NCBI RefSeq assembly: GCF_014190915.1
Contig: NZ_JACHVU010000017.1
Location: forward strand, 1-64,000
Source of the DNA: Mycolicibacterium iranicum
GTDB lineage: Bacteria; Actinomycetota; Actinomycetes; Mycobacteriales; Mycobacteriaceae
DNA length: 64,000 nucleotides
Direction of reading: 5' to 3'
In this document: positions 8,547 to 17,744 of the stretch, in pieces
Layout: every line of letters begins with the position of its first letter
How positions within the stretch are numbered: the stretch's first letter is position 1
Program-made: the position numbers and the translations under genes
The notes under the pieces: generated by a model
What the model was told of the DNA's origin: nothing
Seen by the model: only the letters and a program-made list of their open reading frames with translations
Databases searched by the model: none

Positions 8547-10343
8547 ATGGCACACCTGCTCGGGGGCGAGAACCTCCACCTGGAGTACCCCACCGGAGTG
8601 GTGTTCGATTCGCTGACCGTCGGCGTGAGCGAGGGTGACCGCATCGGCATCGTCGGGCGCAACGGTGACGGCAAGTCGACCCTGCTCGGCCTGCTCACCG
8701 GCCGCATCGCACCGCACGCCGGACGGGTGACCCGACGCGGTGGGCTCCGGGTCGGCGCCTTGGACCAGACCGACACGCTGGATCCGGAACGCACCGTCGG
8801 GTGGTCGCTGGTGGGCGACCGGGCCGACCACGAGTGGGCCGGCGATGCCCGCACCCGGGACGTGATCGGTGGCCTCGTCGCCGACATCGGGTTCGACGCC
8901 CTGATCGGCACGCTGTCCGGCGGGCAGCGCCGACGGGTCCAGCTGGCCGCACTGCTGATCGACGACTGGGACGTGATCGCGCTCGACGAGCCCACCAACC
9001 ACCTCGACATCCAGGGCATCACCTGGCTGGCCGAACACGTGAGGCAACGTTGGGCGCGCGGGTCGGGCGGGCTGCTGGTGGTCACCCACGATCGCTGGTT
9101 CCTCGACGAGGTCGCCACCATGACGTGGGAGGTGCACCCGCAGGGCGCCCAGGGCCGGGGCAGCATCGTCGAACCGTTCGAAGGCGGCTACGCCGCGTAC
9201 ATCCTGCAGCGGGTGGAGCGCGACCGCCAGGCCGCGGCCGTCGAGGCCAAACGACAGAACCTGATGCGCAAGGAGCTGGCGTGGCTGCGCCGCGGGCCGC
9301 CGGCGCGGACGTCCAAGCCCAAGTTCAGGATCGACGCGGCCAACGCGCTCATCTCCGACGTCCCGCCGCTGCGTAACAGCGTCGAGTTGTCGCGGGCGGC
9401 CATGGCGCGGCTGGGCAAGGACGTCATCGATCTTCTGGACGTGTCGGTCACCTACGGCGACCGCGACGTGCTGCGCGATGTCGAATGGCGCATCGCTCCG
9501 GGCGAACGGACCGGGGTCCTCGGCGCCAACGGCGCGGGCAAGTCCACCCTGCTGGGTCTGATCGCCGGGACGGTCACACCCACCGCCGGGCGGGTGAAAC
9601 GCGGCAAGACAGTGCAACTGGCCGTCTTGGACCAGGAGTCGCGCGAGCTCGACCCGCTCGCCGGCGACATGGTGCGCGAAGTGCTGGGACGTCTGCAGAC
9701 CAGCTATCAGATCGACGGCAAGGACGTGACGCCCGCACAACTGCTCGAGCGACTGGGCTTCGGTCGCGAACACCTGTCCGCCCGCGTGGGAGAACTGTCC
9801 GGCGGGCAGCGGCGCCGGCTGCAGCTGATGCTCGTGCTGCTCTCCGAACCCAACGTGCTGGTGCTCGACGAGCCGACCAATGACGTCGACACCGACATGC
9901 TCACCGCGACCGAGGATCTGCTGGACTCCTGGCCGGGCACGCTGATCGTGGTGTCCCACGACCGCTACCTGCTCGAGCGCATCACCGATCAGCAGTACGC
10001 CATCCTCGACAGTCGTCTGCGACACCTGCCCGGTGGGGTCGAGGAGTACCTGAAGCGGGCGGACAAGGGGTCCGGCGTGGCCACCCCTGCGGCGAAACCG
10101 GTTGTCGCCGAGGGGATGTCAGGCGCCGAGCTGCGCACTCTGGAGAAGGAGATCGCGTCCGTCGACCGGTCGCTGGCCAAGCTCGCGGAGCGCATCGCCG
10201 CCAAACACGAGGAGCTGGCTGCTCACGACCAGTCCGACCACGTCGGCCTGGGCCGCCTGAGCGGCGAGTTGCGAGACCTGGAAAGCCAGGTGGCCGAGCA
10301 GGAGTCGCGCTGGATGGAGCTTTCCGAACGCCTCGAGGGTTAG
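8547..10343 (+). CDS. ABC-F family ATPase (Uup-like)
   Basis: Soluble ABC-F protein of 598 residues with two complete ATPase domains and no membrane part. Walker A motifs are GRNGDGKST and GANGAGKST; both signatures read LSGGQRRR. The linker between domains has the charged ABC-F region rich in Arg/Lys. The C-terminus (about 530-598) is a predicted coiled coil as in Uup. ABC-F proteins act on the ribosome or, for Uup, in DNA metabolism; none of the resistance-type members is specifically indicated. A TAAGGT -10 element lies 9 bases before the ATG. Its last bases overlap the convergent argH stop. Confidence 0.9.
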   Translation: MAHLLGGENLHLEYPTGVVFDSLTVGVSEGDRIGIVGRNGDGKSTLLGLLTGRIAPHAGRVTRRGGLRVGALDQTDTLDPERTVGWSLVGDRADHEWAGDARTRDVIGGLVADIGFDALIGTLSGGQRRRVQLAALLIDDWDVIALDEPTNHLDIQGITWLAEHVRQRWARGSGGLLVVTHDRWFLDEVATMTWEVHPQGAQGRGSIVEPFEGGYAAYILQRVERDRQAAAVEAKRQNLMRKELAWLRRGPPARTSKPKFRIDAANALISDVPPLRNSVELSRAAMARLGKDVIDLLDVSVTYGDRDVLRDVEWRIAPGERTGVLGANGAGKSTLLGLIAGTVTPTAGRVKRGKTVQLAVLDQESRELDPLAGDMVREVLGRLQTSYQIDGKDVTPAQLLERLGFGREHLSARVGELSGGQRRRLQLMLVLLSEPNVLVLDEPTNDVDTDMLTATEDLLDSWPGTLIVVSHDRYLLERITDQQYAILDSRLRHLPGGVEEYLKRADKGSGVATPAAKPVVAEGMSGAELRTLEKEIASVDRSLAKLAERIAAKHEELAAHDQSDHVGLGRLSGELRDLESQVAEQESRWMELSERLEG

Positions 10344-11752
10344 GCGCGCAGTCGCAGGCGCAGCCGGTCGGCGCGGTCCCGCACCACCCCGAGCTGTCTG
10401 GCCACCTGCACCGGCGCTGTGCCACCGCGGGCATCACGCGAATTCACCGACCCGTCGACGGTGAGAACCTCGCGCACCTCGGGGGTCAGGTCGGGGTGGA
10501 TGCCGGACAACTCGGCGTCCTCCAGATCTTCGAGCCCCACCCCGCGTGCCTCGGCCGCGCGCACCGCCGCACCGGCGGCCTCGTGCGCCACCCGGAACGG
10601 CACGCCGCGCCGGACCAGCCACTCGGCGACGTCAGTGGCCAAGGTGTACCCCAGCGGAGCCAGTTCGGCCATCCGGTCGACGTCGAACCGCAGGGTCGAC
10701 ACCAGGCCCGCCATCGCCGGCAGCAGCAGTTCGAGCTGGGCCACCGAATCGAACACCGGTTCCTTGTCCTCCTGCAGATCCCGGTTGTAGGCCAACGGCT
10801 GTGCCTTCAACGTGGCCAGTAGACCGGTGAGGTTTCCGATCAGCCGGCCCGACTTGCCACGCGCGAGCTCGGCGATGTCGGGGTTCTTCTTCTGCGGCAT
10901 GATCGAGCTTCCGGTCGACCAGGCGTCGTGCAGCGTCACGTAGCCGAACTCGGTGGTGCTCCACAGGATCAGGTCTTCGGCGAGGCGGGACAGGTCGACC
11001 CCGATCATGCTGAAGACGAACGCCGCCTCGGCCGCGAAATCGCGCGATGCGGTGGCGTCGATCGAATTGTCCGCCGCAGCATGGAAACCGAGCTCCTCGG
11101 CGATCGCGTCGGGATCCAGCCCCAGCGACGACCCGGCCAGGGCCCCGGACCCGTACGGCGACACCGCCGCCCGCGTGTCGAAGTCGGCCAGCCGGTCCAC
11201 GTCGCGCAGGAGCGGGTGTGCGTGTGCGAGCAGATGGTGGGCCAGCAGCACCGGCTGCGCGGATTGCAGATGGGTCTTGCCCGGCATGATCGCGGTGGGG
11301 TGCGCTGCGGCCTGGGTCGCCAGCGCCGACACCACCTCGAGGGCACCGTCGGCGACTCGGCGGATCGCGTCGCGCAGCCACAGCCGGAAGAGCGTGGCCA
11401 CCTGATCGTTGCGGGAGCGCCCCGCGCGCAGGCGGCCGCCCAGCTCGGCACCGACCCGGTCGATCAACCCGCGTTCGAGCGCGCCGTGGACGTCCTCGTC
11501 GGTCACCAGCGGCCCGAAGGTGCCGTCGGCGACATCGGAGCCGAGGCTGTCGAGCCCGGCGAGCAGGCCGTCGCGCTGCTCTTCGGTGAGCAGTCCGGCG
11601 CGGAACAGGACGCGGGCGTGCGCTCTGGACGCCGCCACGTCGTAAGGGGCGAGCACCCAGTCGAAATGTGTCGACTTGCTCAGCGCAGCAAGGGCTTCGG
11701 AGGGTCCGTCGCTGAACCGGCCGCCCCACAGGGACCCCTCGTTGGTGCTCAT
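10340..11752 (-). CDS. argH: argininosuccinate lyase
   Basis: Last enzyme of arginine synthesis: cleaves argininosuccinate into arginine and fumarate. The 470-residue product carries the fumarase/aspartase signature GSSIMPQKKNPD with the catalytic Ser, and the N-terminal LWGGRF block. ATG 11752 matches the family N-terminus (MSTNEGSLWGGRF); the frame is open upstream but not conserved there. It is separated from argG by 85 bases that hold a large hairpin, the only wide gap in the arginine cluster. The 3' end overlaps the ABC-F gene by 4 bases. Confidence 0.97.
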   Translation of the reverse strand: MSTNEGSLWGGRFSDGPSEALAALSKSTHFDWVLAPYDVAASRAHARVLFRAGLLTEEQRDGLLAGLDSLGSDVADGTFGPLVTDEDVHGALERGLIDRVGAELGGRLRAGRSRNDQVATLFRLWLRDAIRRVADGALEVVSALATQAAAHPTAIMPGKTHLQSAQPVLLAHHLLAHAHPLLRDVDRLADFDTRAAVSPYGSGALAGSSLGLDPDAIAEELGFHAAADNSIDATASRDFAAEAAFVFSMIGVDLSRLAEDLILWSTTEFGYVTLHDAWSTGSSIMPQKKNPDIAELARGKSGRLIGNLTGLLATLKAQPLAYNRDLQEDKEPVFDSVAQLELLLPAMAGLVSTLRFDVDRMAELAPLGYTLATDVAEWLVRRGVPFRVAHEAAGAAVRAAEARGVGLEDLEDAELSGIHPDLTPEVREVLTVDGSVNSRDARGGTAPVQVARQLGVVRDRADRLRLRLRA

Positions 11753-11760
11753 GGGAAATC

Positions 11761-11830
11761 CTTCCGCGAGCGTGCGTGAACTCCGGTCTGGCAGCGGCGC
11801 GTCGCCTGCAGACGCGCACGCTCGCGGAAG
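11761..11830 (-). repeat. large nested inverted repeat between argG and argH
   Basis: The outer arms 11761-11778 and 11813-11830 are complementary at 17 of 18 positions, with 16 uninterrupted pairs at the base. Inside, a second stem (GTCTG pairing with CAGAC, plus an imperfect GC-rich continuation) fills most of the loop. The structure covers almost the whole argG-argH gap. It lacks a T-run, so it is not a standard terminator. It looks like a REP-type palindromic element that could protect the argG message or reduce argH expression; this is inference. Confidence 0.75.
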
Positions 11831-11837
11831 AGTGGGG

Positions 11838-13037
11838 TCACGAACCCAGGTCCCGCTTCGCGGCGATCTTCGAGGACAGGCCGTGCACGTGGACGAAGCC
11901 CTTGGCGCTGGACTGGTCGAAGGTGTCGCCCTCGTCGTAGGTCGCGAGGTTGAAGTCGTAGAGGGATTCGGCACTGCGACGGCCGTTGACCGCGATGTGG
12001 CCGCCGTGCAGCACCAGGCGGATCTCGCCGGTGACGTGCTCCTGGGTGTGCTCCACGAACGACTCCAGCGCGCGCTTGAGCGGCGAGTACCAGAGTCCGT
12101 CATAGACCAGCTCGCCCCACTTCTGATCGGTCCCCCGCTTGAAGCGGCCGAGTTCACGCTCCAGCGTGACGTGTTCGAGTTCGGTGTGGGCGGTGATGAG
12201 CACCATGGCGCCCGGGGCCTCGTAGATCTCGCGGCTCTTGATGCCGACCAGCCGGTCCTCGACCACGTCGAGCCGTCCCACGCCCTGCGCGCCGGCACGC
12301 CGGTTGAGTTCCTCGATGGCCTGCAGCACCGTCACGGGCCTGCCGTCGATCGAGACCGGTACGCCCTTCTCGAAGCCGACGATCACCTCGTCGGGGGTGC
12401 TCCAGTTGACCGTCGGGTCCTCGGTGTAGTCGTAGACGTCCTTGGTCGGGGCGTTCCAGAGATGCTCCAGGAAGCCCGTTTCCACGGCACGGCCCCAGAC
12501 GTTCTGGTCGATGGAGAACGGCGAGCGCTTCGTGACGTTGATCGGGATCGCGTTCTCCTCGGCGAACGCGATGGCCTTCTCCCGGGTCCACGCGTAGTCG
12601 CGGACCGGCGCGAGAACCTCCAGATCGGGCGCCAAGGACGCGAATCCGACCTCGAAGCGGACCTGGTCGTTGCCCTTGCCGGTGCATCCGTGCGCGACGA
12701 TGCCGCCGCCGTGTTCGCGTGCGGCGGTCACGAGATGTTTGACGATGAGCGGCCGGCTGATCGCCGACACCAGCGGGTAGCGGTCCATGTAGAGCGCGTT
12801 GGACTTGATCGTGGGCAGGCAGTACTGCTCGGCGAACTCGTCGCGGGCGTCGACCACGACCGCCTCGACGGCGCCGCAGTCGAGGGCACGCTGCCGCACC
12901 ACCTCCATGTCCTCGCCGCCCTGTCCGAGGTCGATGGCCACGGCCACCACCTCGCGGCCGGTCTCCTTGCCGATCCAGCTGATGGCCACGGAGGTATCCA
13001 GGCCGCCGGAATAGGCGAGGATGACGCGCTCGGACAT
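11838..13037 (-). CDS. argG: argininosuccinate synthase
   Basis: Joins citrulline and aspartate using ATP. The product is 399 residues. The N-type ATP-binding loop AYSGGLDTS is at residues 8-16, followed by the family blocks GCTGKGNDQVRFE and RSPFSIDQNVWGR. ATG 13037 is preceded by AAGGAG. It lies 35 bases downstream of argR, so regulator and enzyme are co-transcribed. The intergenic hairpin lies immediately after its stop. Confidence 0.97.
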   Translation of the reverse strand: MSERVILAYSGGLDTSVAISWIGKETGREVVAVAIDLGQGGEDMEVVRQRALDCGAVEAVVVDARDEFAEQYCLPTIKSNALYMDRYPLVSAISRPLIVKHLVTAAREHGGGIVAHGCTGKGNDQVRFEVGFASLAPDLEVLAPVRDYAWTREKAIAFAEENAIPINVTKRSPFSIDQNVWGRAVETGFLEHLWNAPTKDVYDYTEDPTVNWSTPDEVIVGFEKGVPVSIDGRPVTVLQAIEELNRRAGAQGVGRLDVVEDRLVGIKSREIYEAPGAMVLITAHTELEHVTLERELGRFKRGTDQKWGELVYDGLWYSPLKRALESFVEHTQEHVTGEIRLVLHGGHIAVNGRRSAESLYDFNLATYDEGDTFDQSSAKGFVHVHGLSSKIAAKRDLGS

Positions 13038-13072
13038 GTGGGAACTCCTTCTTGTGGTACGACTTCGGGTCT

Positions 13073-13558
13073 TCAGGTCTTGGAGAGGTTCTCGATGGTC
13101 ACGGCCAGTTCGGCGCCGGTCATCGGTTCGCGCGCGATCACCAGGATGGTGTCGTCGCCGGCCACGGTGCCGACCACGTAGGGCAACGCCGCCCGGTCGA
13201 TGGCGCTGGCCAGGTAGTGCGCTGCGCCGGGCGGGGTTCGGAGCACCGCGAGATTGGCGCTCGCGTCCGTGGACACGAGGAGGTCGCCGAGCATCCGCGA
13301 CACCCGCTCGGTGCCGCCGGTCACGCCGCGCACCGGGCTGCCGTCCTCGGGCACGATGTACACACCCACACCGCCGTCGGCGCCACGCAGCTTGACCGCG
13401 CCGAGTTCTTCGAGGTCGCGCGAGAGCGTGGCCTGCGTGACATCGATTCCTTCGCCGGCCAGCAGGGTGGCCAGCTCGGTCTGACTGTGGACCGACTGCG
13501 CCGACAGCAGGGCCACGATGCGGGCCTGCCGTCCTGCGCGGGTGGTGGCGGCTGTCAT
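13073..13558 (-). CDS. argR: arginine repressor ArgR
   Basis: Arginine-sensing hexameric repressor of the arginine genes. The 161-residue product has an N-terminal winged helix (VTQATLSRDLEELGAVKLR) and a C-terminal oligomerisation and arginine-binding domain ending in VVGTVAGDDTILVIAR. ATG 13558 is the best start. It lies 22 bases after argF, in a gap containing a 6-bp hairpin (13564-13569 with 13577-13582). Its probable targets are the TGCAT half-sites before argC. Confidence 0.95.
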   Translation of the reverse strand: MTAATTRAGRQARIVALLSAQSVHSQTELATLLAGEGIDVTQATLSRDLEELGAVKLRGADGGVGVYIVPEDGSPVRGVTGGTERVSRMLGDLLVSTDASANLAVLRTPPGAAHYLASAIDRAALPYVVGTVAGDDTILVIAREPMTGAELAVTIENLSKT

Positions 13559-13580
13559 CGCTCGACTCCCGCTCGCGGAG

Positions 13581-14504
13581 TCACGCGCGCTCCAGCAGCC
13601 ACACCAGCAGCGCCTTCTGGGCATGCAGCCGGTTCTCGGCCTCGTCCCACACCGCACTCTGCGGGCCGTCGATGACCTCGTCGGTGATCTCGTGACCGCG
13701 GTGGGCCGGAAGGCAGTGCAGCACAATCGCTTCGGAATCGGCGTGGCCGAGCATCTCGGCGTTCACCTGGAACGGGCGGAAGGGGCGTACCCGGTCCAGG
13801 CCGTCGTTCTCCTGACCCATCGAGGTCCACGTGTCGGTCACCAGGACATCGGCGCCGGCGGCGGCCCGCACCGGATCATCGGTCAGCGTCACCGTGGCAC
13901 CTGTCTGGTGCGCCCTGGTCTCGGCTGCCGCGATGAACATCGGATGCGGGGCGAACCCGCGCGGCGCGGCGATGGTCACGTCGATGCCGGCGGTGACGCC
14001 GCCGAGCATCAGCGAGTGCGCCATGTTGTTGGCCCCGTCGCCGAAGTAGGTCAGCCGCAACCCTTTCAGCGATCCCTTGCGTTCGGCCAGGGTCTGCAGA
14101 TCGGCCAGGACCTGGCACGGGTGGAACTCGTCGGACAGGGCGTTGATGATCGGCACCGTCGACCCCGAGGCCATCGCGGTCAGCCGCTCCTGGGCGAAGG
14201 TGCGCCAGACGATCGCATCCACATAGCGGGACAGGACCTGACCGGTGTCCTCCAATGTCTCCTCGCGGCCCAGCTGGGTGCTGCGGCCGTCGACCACCAC
14301 CGCGTGCCCACCGAGCTCGGCGATGCCCATCTCGAACGAGAAGCGGGTCCGGGTCGAGTTCTTCTCGAAGATGACGGCGACGCCGCGCGGCCCGTCGAGG
14401 GGGCGCCTGCTGAAGCGGTCCTTCTTCAGCGCGGCCGCCAGCGCGAGCACCTCGGCCTGCTCCTCTGGAGAGAAGTCGTCGTCGCGAAGGAAGTGGCGGG
14501 TCAT
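13581..14504 (-). CDS. argF: ornithine carbamoyltransferase
   Basis: Converts ornithine and carbamoyl phosphate to citrulline. The 307-residue product has the carbamoyl-phosphate motif STRTR at residues 50-54, HPCQ, and the ornithine-loop motif HCLPAHRG. It overlaps argD by the 4 bases ATGA, indicating coupled translation. All catalytic motifs are intact. Confidence 0.97.
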   Translation of the reverse strand: MTRHFLRDDDFSPEEQAEVLALAAALKKDRFSRRPLDGPRGVAVIFEKNSTRTRFSFEMGIAELGGHAVVVDGRSTQLGREETLEDTGQVLSRYVDAIVWRTFAQERLTAMASGSTVPIINALSDEFHPCQVLADLQTLAERKGSLKGLRLTYFGDGANNMAHSLMLGGVTAGIDVTIAAPRGFAPHPMFIAAAETRAHQTGATVTLTDDPVRAAAGADVLVTDTWTSMGQENDGLDRVRPFRPFQVNAEMLGHADSEAIVLHCLPAHRGHEITDEVIDGPQSAVWDEAENRLHAQKALLVWLLERA

Positions 14505-15682
14505 CCGGCGTTCTCCTGTGTCGCGTGGTCAAGGATCTGCGGCAGCGCCGCGAGGAAGGACTCGACCTCCGCCTCGGTGATCACCAGCGGCGGTGCGAGG
14601 CGGACGACGTCGGGAGCGGCCGCGTTGACCAGGAATCCCGCGTCGCGCGCAAGGGTCTCGACGGGTTTGGCCGCCCCGGAGGTGAGCACGATCCCGCGCA
14701 GCAGTCCCCGGCCCCTGACATGGTCGACCAGCGGATGGTTCAGCGACTCCACACCGTGGCTGATGGTCTTGCCGAGCACCTCGGCGCGCTCGATCAGACC
14801 CTCGTCGCTGAGGACCTTGAGGACCGCCAAGGCCGCCGCCGTGCAGACCGGGTTGCCGCCGAACGTGCTGCCGTGCAGACCGGGTGTCAATAGGTCGGCG
14901 GTGTCGCCGACCGCCAGGCACGCGCCGATCGGAAGCCCGCCGCCCAGCCCTTTGGCGAGGGTGACGATGTCGGGGGTGATGCCGTCGTGCTGGTGTGCGA
15001 AGAAGGCGCCGGTGCGGCCGACCCCGGTCTGGACCTCGTCGACGACGAGCAGAGCGCCGTGCTGCGCGGTGAACTCGCGGGCGGCGACCAGATACCCGGG
15101 CGGAGGTACGACGACGCCGCCCTCCCCCATGATGGGCTCCAGGAAGACCGCCGCGGTGTCGCCACCGACCGCGTCACGTAGTGCGTCCACATCGCCGTAG
15201 GGCACGTGGGTGACATCCCCCGGCAGTGGCTCGAACGGCGCCTGCTTGGACGGCTGCCCGGTCAGCGCCAGGGATCCCATGGTCCGGCCGTGGAAGGCGT
15301 TCTGTGCGGCAACGATTTTCGTCCGGCCGGTGAGGCGGGTGATCTTGAAGGCCACCTCGTTCGCCTCGGTGCCCGAGTTGCAGAAGAAGACCTTCGCGGG
15401 CGCCCCCAGCAGCCCGACGAGTTCCTCGGCCAACGCGACACCCGGTTCGGTGGCGTACAGGTTGGAGGTGTGCCCGAGTGTGTTCATCTGACGGTTGACC
15501 GCCTCGATCACCGCGGGGTGGCGGTGGCCGAGCACGTTGACGGCGATCCCGCCGAGCAGGTCGATGTAGGACTTGCCGTCGACGTCGGTGACGACGGCGC
15601 CCTGACCGCTGGCGAGCGCCAACGGCGGTGTGCCGTAATTGTTCATCATCACCGCAGACCAGCGGTTCAACAGCTCGGTCAT
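14501..15682 (-). CDS. argD: acetylornithine aminotransferase
   Basis: PLP-dependent class III aminotransferase that makes N-acetylornithine. The 393-residue product has the PLP-lysine context TLAKGLGGGLPIG and the glutamate-switch region NSGTEANEVAFK. The frame is open far upstream inside argB, but homology and the ATGA overlap with argB fix the start at ATG 15682. It overlaps argF by 4 bases. Confidence 0.96.
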   Translation of the reverse strand: MTELLNRWSAVMMNNYGTPPLALASGQGAVVTDVDGKSYIDLLGGIAVNVLGHRHPAVIEAVNRQMNTLGHTSNLYATEPGVALAEELVGLLGAPAKVFFCNSGTEANEVAFKITRLTGRTKIVAAQNAFHGRTMGSLALTGQPSKQAPFEPLPGDVTHVPYGDVDALRDAVGGDTAAVFLEPIMGEGGVVVPPPGYLVAAREFTAQHGALLVVDEVQTGVGRTGAFFAHQHDGITPDIVTLAKGLGGGLPIGACLAVGDTADLLTPGLHGSTFGGNPVCTAAALAVLKVLSDEGLIERAEVLGKTISHGVESLNHPLVDHVRGRGLLRGIVLTSGAAKPVETLARDAGFLVNAAAPDVVRLAPPLVITEAEVESFLAALPQILDHATQENAG

Positions 15683-16551
15683 GAGCTCACCACCTTCGTA
15701 CCGGCGCCTTCGTCGGTGAACAGTTCGACGAGCACACAGTGCTCGACCCGGCCGTCGATGACGTGGGCGCTCGGCACCCCTGCGTCGATCGCACGCAGGC
15801 AGGCCTCGATCTTGGGCACCATGCCCTCCTCGAGCGTCGGGAGCAGATCGGTCAGGTCGGCCGAATTGATCTGGCTGACCAGCGAATCGCGGTCCGGCCA
15901 CCGGGTGTAGAGGCCTTCGACGTCGGTCAGCATCAGCAGCTTCTCGGCGCCGAGTGCCCCGGCGAGCGCCGCCGCGGCGGTGTCGGCGTTGATGTTGTGG
16001 ACGACGCCGGCGGAATCGGGAGCGATGGTCGACACGACCGGGATCCGGCCCGCGGCGATCAGATCGAGCACCGCAGCGGTGTTCACCCTGTGGACGTCAC
16101 CCACGAGACCGATGTCGGTCGCCACCCCGTCGACCATCACCGTGCGTCGCACGGCGGTGAACAGGTGGGCATCCTCACCGGTGATCCCGACGGCGTACGG
16201 GCCGTAGGCGTTGATGAGATTCACCAGTTCCCGGCCGACCTGACCGAACAGCACCATGCGCGCGACCTCGAGCACCTCGGGGGTGGTGACCCGGAACCCG
16301 CCCTTGAATTCCCCTGCGAGGCCCAGCTTCTTGAGCATGGCCGAGATCTGGGGGCCGCCGCCGTGCACGACGACCGGATGGATGCCGCAGTTGCGCAGGA
16401 AGACCATGTCGGCCGCGAACGCCGCCTTGAGCCGGTCGTCGGTCATCGCGTTGCCGCCGTACTTGACCACCACGATCTTGCCGTTCAGCGCGGTCAGCCA
16501 CGGCAGCGCGTCGGCGAGGATCTGCGCCTTCTCGGCGGTGCTTGCACTCAT
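15679..16551 (-). CDS. argB: acetylglutamate kinase
   Basis: Phosphorylates N-acetylglutamate, in most organisms the arginine-feedback step. The 290-residue product shows VVKYGGNAM at the N-terminus, VHGGGPQIS for substrate binding, and an amino-acid-kinase C-terminus. An extended N-terminal helix typical of the arginine-sensitive hexameric class is present (MSASTAEKAQILADALPWL). It overlaps both argJ and argD by ATGA. Confidence 0.96.
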   Translation of the reverse strand: MSASTAEKAQILADALPWLTALNGKIVVVKYGGNAMTDDRLKAAFAADMVFLRNCGIHPVVVHGGGPQISAMLKKLGLAGEFKGGFRVTTPEVLEVARMVLFGQVGRELVNLINAYGPYAVGITGEDAHLFTAVRRTVMVDGVATDIGLVGDVHRVNTAAVLDLIAAGRIPVVSTIAPDSAGVVHNINADTAAAALAGALGAEKLLMLTDVEGLYTRWPDRDSLVSQINSADLTDLLPTLEEGMVPKIEACLRAIDAGVPSAHVIDGRVEHCVLVELFTDEGAGTKVVSS

Positions 16552-17744
16552 GAGCTGTAGGCCGAGTTCTCTTCGACGTAGGCGTGGGACAGGTCTGTCG
16601 TGCGGATGGACGCCGAGCCGGAGCCCACACCGAGATCCACGACGACGGCGATGTCCTCCCCCGTGAGGTCGACCTCACGGGCCCCGGGGGCGCCGACGCT
16701 GTCGATACACACCGGAGACCCGTTGAAGGACACCGTGATCCGTTCGGCGTCCAGTTCCACCGGGGCCATCCCGACCGCGGCGAGGACCCGGCCCCAGTTC
16801 GGGTCGGAACCGAAAAGCGCCGTCTTGACCAGGCTGTCCCGGGCGATCACCCGCGCCGCCGTCAGCGCGTCGTCCTCCCCGGCGGCGCCGGTGACGGTGA
16901 CGGTGATCCGCTTGGTGACGCCTTCGGCATCGGCCTGCAATTGCGCGCACAGGTCGTCGCACACCCGCAGCACCGCGTCGTCGAGTTCCTGTTGGCTCGG
17001 GGTGATCTCGCTCGCGCCGGAGGCCAGCAGCAACACGGTGTCGTTGGTGGAGCAGCTGCCGTCGACATCGAGCCGGTCGAACGTGCGCGACGTCGCCTTC
17101 CTCAGTGCCGCCTGCAGCGCCTCCGGGCTCGCGACCGCGTCGGTGGTCAGCACGCTCAGCATGGTGGCCAGGGACGGCGCCAGCATCCCGGCGCCCTTGG
17201 CCATTCCGCCGACCGTCCAGTTGTCGTCGTGATGCAACGCGACCTGTTTGGGCACGGTGTCGGTGGTCATGATGGCGCGCGCGGCCTCTTCACCCCCGCT
17301 GAGGCCGCCGGCCATCTCCTGCACGATCTCCTTCACCCCGGTGAGGACCTTGTCCATCGGGAGCCTGTCGCCGATGAGACCTGTCGAGCAGACGGCCACC
17401 TCGATCGCTCCGGTCTCGGTGCCCCAGCCCGACATCGCCTCGGCGACGGCTTCGGCGGTCGCGTGCGTGTCCTGGAACCCGCCAGGCCCGGTGCACGCGT
17501 TGGCGCCGCCGGAGTTCAGGACGACCGCCCGCAACCGGCCGGTGGTCAGCACCTGCTGGGACCACAGCACCGGTGCCGCTTTGACCTTGTTGCGCGTGAA
17601 GACGCCCGCGGCGCCGTGGTCGGGACCTTCGTTGACCACCAGCGCGAGATCGAGCGCCCCGGAAGCCTTGATGCCGGCGGCGATCCCGGTGGCCCGGAAG
17701 CCCGCGGGCGCGGTGACGCCCTGGGTGCGCAGGAGACGGGTCAC
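16548..17744 (-). CDS. argJ: bifunctional ornithine acetyltransferase / N-acetylglutamate synthase
   Basis: Recycles the acetyl group from N-acetylornithine to glutamate, closing the acetyl cycle. The 398-residue precursor is expected to self-cleave at the conserved ATML motif, making Thr194 the N-terminal nucleophile of the beta chain (family knowledge). GTG 17744 overlaps the argC stop by 4 bases; the upstream open frame is inside argC. The C-terminus DLSHAYVEENSAYSS is the family signature end. Confidence 0.96.
   Translation of the reverse strand: MTRLLRTQGVTAPAGFRATGIAAGIKASGALDLALVVNEGPDHGAAGVFTRNKVKAAPVLWSQQVLTTGRLRAVVLNSGGANACTGPGGFQDTHATAEAVAEAMSGWGTETGAIEVAVCSTGLIGDRLPMDKVLTGVKEIVQEMAGGLSGGEEAARAIMTTDTVPKQVALHHDDNWTVGGMAKGAGMLAPSLATMLSVLTTDAVASPEALQAALRKATSRTFDRLDVDGSCSTNDTVLLLASGASEITPSQQELDDAVLRVCDDLCAQLQADAEGVTKRITVTVTGAAGEDDALTAARVIARDSLVKTALFGSDPNWGRVLAAVGMAPVELDAERITVSFNGSPVCIDSVGAPGAREVDLTGEDIAVVVDLGVGSGSASIRTTDLSHAYVEENSAYSS

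Noticed and set aside
8517..10025. 502-residue open frame opposite the ABC-F gene
   Set aside because: Shadow frame opposite intact Walker and signature motifs.
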